In this document: positions 1 to 4,673 of the stretch, piece after piece
How the letters are laid out: each line of letters starts with the position of its first letter
How positions within the stretch are numbered: the stretch's first letter is position 1
Source of the DNA: Vulcanimicrobiota bacterium
Lineage (GTDB): Bacteria; Vulcanimicrobiota; Vulcanimicrobiia; Vulcanimicrobiales; Vulcanimicrobiaceae
NCBI GenBank assembly: GCA_019233165.1
Contig: JAFAMS010000141.1
Coordinates: 1 to 5,130, forward strand
Length of the DNA: 5,130 nt
Direction of reading: 5' to 3'
Program-made: the position numbers and the translations under genes
The notes under the pieces: model-generated
Seen by the model: only the letters and a program-made list of their open reading frames with translations
What the model was told of the DNA's origin: nothing
Database searches by the model: none

Positions 1-1
1 G

Positions 2-238
2 TTCCCCTCGTTCGAAGGCCGTCTGACGATCCTGCCCTACGGGACGCAGGCGGAATACGTCCTCAAAGGCACGTACGACCCGCCGTTCGGCTTAGCCGGG
101 CGGATCTTCGACGAGCTCGTCGGCAAACGGATCGCATACGCCACCGCGAACGCGCTCCTCGACAAACTGCGTGCGGTCTTGGAAGCCGAGTACACGACGC
201 TCCAAGACGTGATGTACCGCATCCCCGACGCGCTGTAA
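2..238 (+). CDS. C-terminal part of a probable SRPBCC-fold (polyketide cyclase/START-like) protein
   Basis: The 5' end lies outside the window. The visible 78 residues run from FPSFEGRL to IPDAL and end at TAA (236-238). The order is: a beta-strand pair (EGRLTILPYG, then QAEYVLKGTY), a PPFGLAGRIFDELVGKRIA turn, and a long C-terminal amphipathic helix ending in LDKLRAVLEAEY. This resembles the last two strands and C-terminal helix of small SRPBCC proteins, in which a 'L.l.GtY.PP.G..G...D...G.riA' pattern precedes the closing helix. Such proteins bind a hydrophobic ligand in a cavity; ligand and role are unknown here. Codon use is GC-rich like the flanking genes. A hairpin follows the stop directly. 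The family call rests on pattern resemblance in the C-terminal third only, so it is tentative; that this frame is coding is more secure. Confidence 0.55.
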   Translation, partial: FPSFEGRLTILPYGTQAEYVLKGTYDPPFGLAGRIFDELVGKRIAYATANALLDKLRAVLEAEYTTLQDVMYRIPDAL

Positions 239-241
239 GAT

Positions 242-270
242 AAGGAGGCCCGTTAGCGGGGGCCGTCCTT
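242..270 (+). terminator. Imperfect GC-rich hairpin after the first gene, possible terminator
   Basis: Arms AAGGA-GGCCC and GGGCC-G-TCCTT can pair around a short loop, with one bulged G in the 3' arm. Only a three-base T run (269-271) follows the stem, so it is at best a weak intrinsic terminator. The 5' arm contains AAGGAGG, a strong Shine-Dalgarno-like string, but it sits about 25 bases before the next ATG (274), too far for normal initiation. Attenuator or mRNA-stabilising hairpin are alternatives. Confidence 0.4.
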
Positions 271-273
271 TCC

Positions 274-828
274 ATGGAGCAGTCGACGAACGCCGTCGGC
301 GGTGCAGCGGCACTGGCGAGCGGCCTGCGCAAGACCTTGACCGCCGCAGAGAAGCGCTGGACGCAGTGGCCGACCGGTGCGAACGATCTTGCAAAGGTCG
401 CCGACGCCGTCGAGGGGATCCGGCAACGCCTTGCCGCAGCGGCGACCGCGGACGATCCCTCGTCCGTCGCGGCGAGCTGCATCGACGACCTTCGCGCGGT
501 CCTCGAGTGGATGACGTACCAGTCCCAAACGATTGCAACCGCGCAGGCGCTCGCCGTTGCGCGCAAGACGCGCAGGTTCGTCGAGCGCTTTGGGGTCGGC
601 GCGGCGACGCCGGGGATCGTGGCACTTTTCGACTCCGAACCGTCGATTATCGAGAGCATTCGAACGCGAAACGCGGCGATGATTGCGATCGCGGGGCGGC
701 ACGAACATCTAGCCCTCCCCGCGCCCCTGATCGATCCCGGCCGGCTCGTCGAGCCGGTTCGGCGGAAGCCGAGCAGACTCGACTTCATTCAACGCTTGCG
801 CAAGGCCGCGAAAGAATCGCAGCGCTAG
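274..828 (+). CDS. Unrecognised 184-residue helical protein
   Basis: I do not recognise this protein. It is rich in Ala and Arg, has no signal peptide or membrane segment, and looks mostly helical: about residues 10-58 (AAALASGLRK...VEGIRQRLAAAA), 64-107 and 166-182 (RLDFIQRLRKAAKESQ). A Pro/Gly-containing central part (PGIVALFDSEPSIIESIRTRN, about 113-133) separates the helices. The basic C-terminus could be a surface or nucleic-acid contact, but that is guesswork. ATG 274 is the only plausible start, because a TAA lies in frame at 241-243 and no GTG or TTG falls between. No Shine-Dalgarno sequence is well placed; AAGGAGG at 242-248 is too far and lies in a hairpin. The frame was preferred over overlapping long open frames, including minus-strand ones, because its third positions are G/C-rich and its composition is balanced rather than Arg/Pro/Ser-dominated. 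A 50-bp gap leads to the Uma2 gene on the same strand. Confidence 0.62.
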   Translation: MEQSTNAVGGAAALASGLRKTLTAAEKRWTQWPTGANDLAKVADAVEGIRQRLAAAATADDPSSVAASCIDDLRAVLEWMTYQSQTIATAQALAVARKTRRFVERFGVGAATPGIVALFDSEPSIIESIRTRNAAMIAIAGRHEHLALPAPLIDPGRLVEPVRRKPSRLDFIQRLRKAAKESQR

Positions 829-833
829 CAATC

Positions 834-861
834 TTGCCGCCCGACTGCGCCGCGTGATAAG
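834..861 (+). promoter_or_regulatory. Possible promoter before the Uma2 gene
   Basis: TTGCCG (834-839) and GATAAG (856-861) are separated by 16 bases and loosely match -35 and -10 boxes. The -10 matches TATAAT at 4 of 6 positions. Initiation would fall near 868, just ahead of the GCGAGG (868-873) that can serve as ribosome-binding site. Chance matches of this quality are common. Confidence 0.22.
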
Positions 862-878
862 GTCGGCGCGAGGTCACG

Positions 879-1406
879 ATGCTCTCGATCGACGCTTGGC
901 TGGACGAAAAACCATACAAAGAACTTTACGACGGCGCGGTTCACGAAAAAGTGGGCCCGCAACGTGCGCACGCGCTGGTATCTCGCGCCATCATCGTGCT
1001 GCTCGACGCGTGGGGCGGAGGCTTCGGTGAAGTGGGACCCGAGTGGCGGGTTTATCTTTCGGAGGGGACGACGCTCGTTCCCGACGTGGCATTCTTTTCG
1101 GACGTCAGGCTTTCGACGCTTTCCGAGCTCGAGCGAGAGAAGCCACCGTTTGCACCTGACATCGTCGTCGAGGTCCGCTCACCCCAGGACTGCGAGAACT
1201 GCATCGAGAGAAAGACGGCGCTTTATCTCGCGCACGGTGCAATCTTGGTCCTGAACGTCGACCCGCAAACGCGAACCGTCCGGATCTCATCGCAGGATGG
1301 CGAACAGGTATTGCAAGCCGGCGAGACGATCGAAGACGGCGCCTTCCCTGATCTCCATATTGCCGTCAACGAAATCTTCGCCCCTCTAGACCGCCGCGGA
1401 GCCTAA
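879..1406 (+). CDS. Uma2-family PD-(D/E)XK nuclease-like protein
   Basis: This 175-residue protein matches the Uma2 (DUF820) family, a widespread bacterial group with a restriction-endonuclease-like fold whose members often occur as many paralogs; substrates are largely unknown. Visible landmarks in order are: an N-terminal YKELYDGAVHEK strand segment (13-24) ahead of a helix with H31; GPEWRVYLSEGTTLVPDVAFF (53-73) with the metal-site Asp D69; PDIVVEVRSPQD (93-104) with E98 in the 'vvEV.Sp' motif; then R111-K112 starting a helix with ALYLAHGAILVLNVDP (114-129), the family's 'K...Y...G....W.vDP' region. The usual Trp before the VDP motif is replaced (LVLNVDP). The C-terminal strands include ILQ/QAGETIEDGAFPDLHIAVNEIF. 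Length is close to the family norm (about 180-200). ATG 879 is preceded by GCGAGG at a good distance. The predicted metal-site residues D69 and E98 are intact and K112 is a candidate catalytic Lys. It is probably expressed alone; a tRNA gene follows 51 bases after the stop. Confidence 0.88.
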   Translation: MLSIDAWLDEKPYKELYDGAVHEKVGPQRAHALVSRAIIVLLDAWGGGFGEVGPEWRVYLSEGTTLVPDVAFFSDVRLSTLSELEREKPPFAPDIVVEVRSPQDCENCIERKTALYLAHGAILVLNVDPQTRTVRISSQDGEQVLQAGETIEDGAFPDLHIAVNEIFAPLDRRGA

Positions 1407-1457
1407 GCGAGGGGATCGTTCCCAGGCGACGGAGCGTGTGCCGAGAAGTTAGCGCGT

Positions 1458-1549
1458 GGAGAGGTGGCAGAGTGGTTTAATGCGGCGGTCTTGAAAACCG
1501 TTGGTCGCCTTAGAACAGCGACCCGGGGGTTCAAATCCCTCCCTCTCCG
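1458..1549 (+). tRNA. tRNA-Ser, anticodon UGA
   Basis: The sequence folds into a complete class II tRNA of 92 bases. The acceptor stem GGAGAGG (1458-1464) pairs perfectly with CCTCTCC (1542-1548). The anticodon stem GCGGT/ACCGT (1485-1489/1497-1501, one G-U pair) holds the loop CTTGAAA with anticodon TGA at 1492-1494. The long variable arm, typical of Ser tRNA, has GGTCGC (1503-1508) pairing with GCGACC (1518-1523). The T stem GGGGG/CCCTC (1525-1529/1537-1541) closes the loop TTCAAAT. The discriminator base is G (1549), as in bacterial tRNA-Ser. The CCA end is not encoded, so it must be added enzymatically. It would read UCN codons, mainly UCA. Confidence 0.97.
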
Positions 1550-1589
1550 TAGCTTGTAATCGCAAGAAAAAAAACTTCAAGAATCACGA

Positions 1590-1619
1590 ACAACGAACTA
1601 ATAGTTCGTTGTCTTTTTT
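1590..1619 (+). terminator. Intrinsic terminator of the tRNA-Ser transcript
   Basis: ACAACGAACT (1590-1599) and AGTTCGTTGT (1603-1612) form a perfect 10-bp stem with a three-base loop. It is followed after one C by six T (1614-1619). The stem is AT-rich for this genome, but the perfect pairing and T run make a good Rho-independent terminator 40 bases past the tRNA. There is no well-placed T run on the opposite strand, so it acts on the + strand only. Confidence 0.85.
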
Positions 1620-1638
1620 GTGCCATAGGTATGGCACA
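1619..1638 (+). promoter_or_regulatory. Perfect 9-bp dyad upstream of the HNH gene, operator-like
   Basis: TGTGCCATA (1619-1627) and TATGGCACA (1630-1638) are exact reverse complements separated by GG. The dyad begins at the last T of the preceding terminator and ends 21 bases before the HNH start codon. No T run follows on either strand, so a second terminator is unlikely. A binding site for a dimeric regulator, or an RNA hairpin in the leader of the HNH transcript, would fit. The regulator is unknown. The symmetry is seen directly; the function is inference. Confidence 0.5.
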
Positions 1639-1659
1639 GATGTTTCATACGATTCGTTT

Positions 1660-2379
1660 ATGCAGATTGAGTTCGGCGTTCTCGATCGTAAGTCGCGGTG
1701 TGATGGCGGCCCGACTTACCAGGATTTTGAGAACCGTAAACAACTTGGTCTGCCAATCGGCACTGCAACGAATCGGCTGAAGAAACTAATTCTCTTCACG
1801 CTGATTCAGGAAACGGGGCGCGACAGTTGCCTACGTTGCAAGGCCAAGATTTCGTCGGTAAACGACTTTGCCGTTGACCATTATACGCCTTGGCGCAACG
1901 CGTCGCCCGAGCTCTTTTGGGATCTCCGCAACATTGGGTTTTCGCACAAACGGTGCAACTCTCTCGCCCGTCGTACGACTGCCGGCTACAAGCTCGGTCC
2001 TAATCCAGGTCGCAAAGTCGGCAAACCGGGCGAGGCGTGGTGTTGCCAGCACAAGGCATTCGCCTCGATCGATGCCTTCGCAAAGAATCGCTCGCGATGG
2101 AACGGTTTGAACAGCTCCTGCAAAGCGTGTTCGAATAAATCAGACCAACGAGCCCGCCGGTCTGCCTTGCCAACGTCCGGTGGCGGTGTGGAGAAGAAGA
2201 ATCGTCGTCCTCCCAATCCAAGGCGAATTGGTGGCGAGGGTACGGCGTGGTGCTCGGGGCATCAGCTGTTTCTTCCGATAGCAGGCTTCAATGCAAACAA
2301 GCGAAGGTGGACTGGCGTGCAGACGCAGTGCAAGGAATGCAATCTTGCCTACCTCCATCGCCGCCGCGGGAAGGTCTAG
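1660..2379 (+). CDS. Phage-type HNH endonuclease with two tandem CxxH...CxxC modules
   Basis: This 239-residue protein probably nicks or cuts DNA. A lead-in with LPIGTATNRLKKLILFTLIQ (31-50) precedes the HNH core: CxxC at C57/C60, the metal/catalytic D73-H74 in FAVDHYTPW, then LFWDLRNIGFSHKRCN (85-100) with N91, H96, C99 and N100. This arrangement, with 'LFWDL.NI.FSH..CN', is typical of HNH proteins from phages and mobile DNA. Two gap-free 32-residue repeats follow, at 126-157 and 196-227. Each has AWCxxH, F, I, F, N, RW, G and a final CKxC, likely zinc-binding and probably DNA-contacting. A basic Pro/Arg/Gly linker joins them. The open frame extends upstream into the tRNA gene, so ATG 1660 is taken as start, being the first in-frame ATG after the tRNA terminator. 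No good Shine-Dalgarno is visible. Base composition is lower in GC than the neighbours, suggesting transfer next to the tRNA gene. Its TAG stop overlaps the stop of the convergent HAD gene. Confidence 0.85.
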   Translation: MQIEFGVLDRKSRCDGGPTYQDFENRKQLGLPIGTATNRLKKLILFTLIQETGRDSCLRCKAKISSVNDFAVDHYTPWRNASPELFWDLRNIGFSHKRCNSLARRTTAGYKLGPNPGRKVGKPGEAWCCQHKAFASIDAFAKNRSRWNGLNSSCKACSNKSDQRARRSALPTSGGGVEKKNRRPPNPRRIGGEGTAWCSGHQLFLPIAGFNANKRRWTGVQTQCKECNLAYLHRRRGKV

Positions 2380-3173
2380 CGGGCCGCTGCCGCTCCCTCC
2401 GGTACGTCCTTCGTAATCCCCGGTAGCTCGCCGCCCAAGCAGAGCACGATCGCTTCGATGACGTGCTTGGTCTCTTCGGGGTCGCGGACTTGGATGCAGT
2501 CGGCGCCGGTCTCGCGCGCCGGGTAGTCGTTACCGCCCGGGAAGAGTGCGTCGCCGATAAAGAGCATGTCGTCGATCGGGATCTTCAAGATGTCGCGCAG
2601 TTTGCGCATCCCGTACGCCTTGTCGATCCCCGGATACGTCACGTCGATCGACGTGGTGCCGCCGAGGCGAACGGAAAAATCCGGGAGCGTCTTGTCGAGG
2701 ACTGCTTTGATCTTCTGGCGCTTCGCGAAATCGGGATCCCACGTGCTCTTCGCTTCGAGCGGCGCCTCTTGGCCGAGCGCAGAGTAGGTGATCTGCGTCC
2801 CACGATCCTCGATCCGCTCGCCCCACGTCTCTTTGGGCTGAAATCCGGTTTGCGCGACCGCGTCCTCGAGCGCTTTCGTGATCTTCGCCTTTTGATCCGG
2901 GGCGATGTCCTCCGAGTACAACTTCTTCCAATCACCGTCGTACTCGTAGAATTTCGTTCCCGACGTCGGGAGCAGCGAGAGCTTGTTCAGATTCGGCGTA
3001 TCCGGAAGATGGCCGAGCACTTGCTTTTGGAACTGGGGCAGGTCGCCGCCCGAGATGATCGCGACCCTCGCGACGTCGAGCAGTGCGGCAAGGTGCTTCG
3101 CCATCGCGTCGTCGAGCGCCGACTTGCTGAGCGCGAGCGTTCCGTCCAAATCGAAAACGATCAGTCTTTTCAC
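2376..3173 (-). CDS. HAD-IIB hydrolase, phosphomannomutase (PMM)-like
   Basis: This 265-residue protein has all HAD core motifs: motif I FDLDGT (7-12) with nucleophile D8 and acid/base D10; motif II IISGGD (39-44) with S41; K185 in the DKAYGM segment (motif III); and GDALFPGGND (207-216) as motif IV with D208 and D216. The cap region carries ERIEDRGTQITYSALGQEA (119-137) and FSVRLGGTTSIDV (166-178). Together with 'D.alfPGGND', these resemble eukaryotic-type phosphomannomutases and related HAD-IIB phosphatases, which act on hexose phosphates in the cytoplasm. Mutase (mannose-6-P/mannose-1-P) or sugar phosphatase are both possible; the sequence alone does not separate them. Length matches the family (about 240-270). 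The start is GTG (3173-3171): AAGGAAGGG lies about 5 bases upstream and the FDLDGT motif begins six residues in, as usual. Longer upstream reading in this frame is Arg/Ala/Pro-rich non-coding-like sequence. The Shine-Dalgarno lies in a hairpin. Confidence 0.88.
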   Translation of the reverse strand: MKRLIVFDLDGTLALSKSALDDAMAKHLAALLDVARVAIISGGDLPQFQKQVLGHLPDTPNLNKLSLLPTSGTKFYEYDGDWKKLYSEDIAPDQKAKITKALEDAVAQTGFQPKETWGERIEDRGTQITYSALGQEAPLEAKSTWDPDFAKRQKIKAVLDKTLPDFSVRLGGTTSIDVTYPGIDKAYGMRKLRDILKIPIDDMLFIGDALFPGGNDYPARETGADCIQVRDPEETKHVIEAIVLCLGGELPGITKDVPEGAAAAR

Positions 3174-3175
3174 GC

Positions 3176-3194
3176 GCCCTTCCTTCGGGAGGGC
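3176..3194 (-). promoter_or_regulatory. Hairpin enclosing the ribosome-binding site of the HAD gene
   Basis: On the + strand GCCCTTCC (3176-3183) pairs with GGGAGGGC (3187-3194) around TTC; all eight positions pair if one T-G wobble is counted. In the minus-strand mRNA, the 3' arm is the Shine-Dalgarno AAGGAAGGGC just before the GTG at 3173. If it folds, the ribosome site is buried, so translation could depend on unfolding or on a trans factor. Pairing is seen; regulation is inferred. Confidence 0.4.
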
Positions 3195-3202
3195 CTTCGC
3201 CG

Positions 3203-3230
3203 TTCGCCTTTTTCTCGCCCCGGGTATACT
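3203..3230 (+). promoter_or_regulatory. Promoter of the small basic protein gene, probably leaderless
   Basis: TATACT (3225-3230) matches the -10 consensus at 5 of 6 positions. The ATG begins at 3237, about where transcription would start (+1 near 3236-3238), and no Shine-Dalgarno precedes it. A weak -35 candidate TTCGCC lies at 3203-3208, 16 bases upstream. Because GTATAC (3224-3229) is self-complementary, the same bases give TATACC on the minus strand, so a shared divergent promoter also serving the HAD gene is possible. Confidence 0.5.
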
Positions 3231-3236
3231 CGCATC

Positions 3237-3578
3237 ATGAGAGCAACGTGGAAACCGCACGAGAAACACGGGCGTCTGACGACCCAAAGCGATCTCCCGG
3301 ACAGCGTTTACGCGTTTCCGAAGGAGCGCAAAGAGCCGCTTACCGACGCGCGGCACGTCCGCAACGCGGTCGCGCGATTCGACCAGGTGACCGGCGTCTC
3401 GGGAGCCGCTCGGGACCTCGCATGGGCTAATATTAAGAAAGCTGCGCGGCACTACGACGTCGATCTGTCGGAAGGTTCCCGGCAAGAGCTCGGCGTCAAA
3501 CCGCAGCGTAACCGCAAGGCGCGGGCAAAGCGCGCTGCGGCGACCAGAAAGAAGAAGGCCCGCAAGAGCCGGCGCTGA
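3237..3578 (+). CDS. Small basic protein with DUF6582-like core and Lys/Arg-rich tail
   Basis: This 113-residue protein has two parts. Residues 17-80 hold a conserved-looking core: SDLPDSVYAFPKERKEPLTDARHVRNAVARFDQV, then DLAWANIKKAARHYDVDL. The 'LPds.fAfP..rk.PltD..HvrnAlaRf' pattern recurs in small uncharacterised bacterial and phage proteins, which I associate with DUF6582, though I cannot verify the family name here. Residues 87-113 form a tail rich in Lys, Arg and Ala (KPQRNRKARAKRAAATRKKK, then ARKSRR), like histone H1-type tails, suggesting DNA or RNA binding. There is no signal peptide or membrane segment. The start at ATG 3237 sits just after a TATACT box and has no Shine-Dalgarno, consistent with a leaderless mRNA. 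The in-frame reading upstream of 3237 overlaps the HAD gene and is not believed. It is divergent from the HAD gene, 63 bases apart. Function unknown. Confidence 0.78.
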   Translation: MRATWKPHEKHGRLTTQSDLPDSVYAFPKERKEPLTDARHVRNAVARFDQVTGVSGAARDLAWANIKKAARHYDVDLSEGSRQELGVKPQRNRKARAKRAAATRKKKARKSRR

Positions 3579-3595
3579 CGCTCGCCTACCCCGGG

Positions 3596-3621
3596 TTTCC
3601 CACACCCGATACCCTGGGAAA
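3596..3621. promoter_or_regulatory. 7-bp inverted repeat flanking a weak -10-like element
   Basis: TTTCCCA (3596-3602) and TGGGAAA (3615-3621) are exact reverse complements separated by 12 bases. GATACC (3608-3613), a weak -10 match, lies inside the spacer, 16 bases before the ATG at 3630. The layout would suit an operator over a promoter for the downstream gene. No T run follows on the + strand, so a terminator for the upstream gene is less likely. Function is inferred. Confidence 0.3.
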
Positions 3622-3629
3622 AAGCGAGC

Positions 3630-4673
3630 ATGGGTCCCCGCGTCCTCTTGGGAGTCAACCGGTCCTCGACCGCCGCCGAGCTGCTGCCGAAGCTGCTCGC
3701 ACGCGCGGGGTGCCGGACGACGCTCGTCGCGCCGTCGCGAGCGCTCGTCGCGAAGAGCTATCTCGTCGAAAAACGGCGTCTGACGCCGGCGACGATGGCG
3801 GGCTACCTCGCCGAATTCCGTGACGAGCTGCTCACCGGCGAGTACTCGTGGGCGATCCTCGCCGACGGCGCGCACTGGCTCGGGCTGTGGGCGACGTGCG
3901 GCCGGCGCGCGCTCGAACCGTGGTCGCCGGTCCCCTTCGACGATCCGAATGGTCACGTCGTCTTTTCGCATCATGCCTTCCTCGAGCGCGCACACGCGTG
4001 CGGCGTCCCCGTTTCCGGCGGGCAGCCCCAAGGGGTGACCGAGGTTCTCTACGACCGCGGCCGGCCGATGTGCTGGATCTCGTCGTTGTTCGTCGAGGGT
4101 CGCGCATCGCGCCGGATCGTCGGCTCGAACGCACTCGATGCGATCGTCGACCGCGTCGGCCTGCTGTCTCGATTCCACGGCTTCGCAACGATCGGTTGGA
4201 CGCGCGATTCCGAGGGCGCGCACGCGGTTTGCGGGTTCAAGCCGGGTCCGGCGGGCGGATACGCGCTGACGCCAAAGGCGGAGGCCGCGTTCGCAGCCGC
4301 AATTCGGGCGATGCTCTCAAACGATTCGAATTACGGACCCTACGCGGTCGCGGCAACGCCGGGGATCGTCCCGGTCACGCCGGATTACGGCGTCTTCCTC
4401 GCAGAACACATCGTCGAATCTTCGCCCGAGTCGTGGGCGCGCTTTGCGATGATGCTCGCACGGATCCCTTATCGCGACCCGTCGATCGCCGCCGAACATC
4501 TGCGCGTTGCGTTCTCGTTCGTCTTCAACGGCCTCGGCGCGCTTCAGCGCGCCGGTCGCGAAGCGGCGCGCCGCAAGCGGTCGCTTACGGCGGCGCCGAG
4601 CCCTTCGTCGCGGGGGGCCACAACGACGATCGCATCCGAGCCTTCATCGTCGGCCGCGCGCATGAGCGCGTAG
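3630..4673 (+). CDS. Degenerate ATP-grasp-like protein, shortened
   Basis: This 347-residue cytoplasmic protein has no confident family match. Its layout recalls ATP-grasp carboxylate-amine ligases: an N-terminal Rossmann-like part (VLLGVNRSSTAAELLPKLLARAGCRTTLV, within 5-33), YSWAILADGAHW (72-83), then VFSHHAFLERAHACGVPV (111-128), like the 'sK..f..la...GvPvP' segment before the ATP-binding core. VTEVLYDRGRPMCW (136-149) and RFHGFATIGWTRDSEGAHAVCGFKPGPAGGY (181-211) recall the C-terminal 'G.a.iDf..d..g...liEvNPR..gg'. The roughly 70-90 residues normally between GvPvP and the later strands are absent, and the Glu/Asn metal ligands of the E.NPR motif are replaced by G-F-K-P-G, so ligase activity is doubtful. 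ATG 3630 has only a weak upstream GCGAG. The last 43 residues (low-complexity Ser/Thr/Ala/Arg) overlap the Sua5 gene on the other strand. Reading frame likely; function an inference. Confidence 0.6.
   Translation: MGPRVLLGVNRSSTAAELLPKLLARAGCRTTLVAPSRALVAKSYLVEKRRLTPATMAGYLAEFRDELLTGEYSWAILADGAHWLGLWATCGRRALEPWSPVPFDDPNGHVVFSHHAFLERAHACGVPVSGGQPQGVTEVLYDRGRPMCWISSLFVEGRASRRIVGSNALDAIVDRVGLLSRFHGFATIGWTRDSEGAHAVCGFKPGPAGGYALTPKAEAAFAAAIRAMLSNDSNYGPYAVAATPGIVPVTPDYGVFLAEHIVESSPESWARFAMMLARIPYRDPSIAAEHLRVAFSFVFNGLGALQRAGREAARRKRSLTAAPSPSSRGATTTIASEPSSSAARMSA

Noticed and set aside
63..788. Minus-strand open frames opposite the SRPBCC end and the 184-residue gene
   Set aside because: Composition is Arg/Ser/Ala-dominated and no family motif is visible; it spans two better-supported plus-strand genes and the hairpin between them. 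It is typical of GC-rich antisense frames.
1407..1457. Promoter for the tRNA-Ser gene in the gap after Uma2
   Set aside because: No convincing -35/-10 pair is visible in these 51 bases; the tRNA may be co-transcribed with Uma2 or use an unrecognised promoter.
1501..1659. N-terminal extension of the HNH protein into the tRNA gene
   Set aside because: The first part would be encoded by the tRNA anticodon and variable arms and then by the terminator and dyad; ATG 1660 is the sensible start.
2385..2400. CTCCCTCC near the HNH stop as an att copy of the tRNA 3' end
   Set aside because: Only about seven to eight bases match the CCCTCCCTCTCC of the tRNA, and the site lies within the HAD coding sequence; too short to call an attachment site.
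3174..4223. Long minus-strand open frame extending the HAD protein by about 350 residues
   Set aside because: The extension runs antisense to the basic-protein and ATP-grasp-like genes, is Arg/Ala/Pro-rich without domain features, and the HAD core starts normally at the GTG at 3173 with a good ribosome site.
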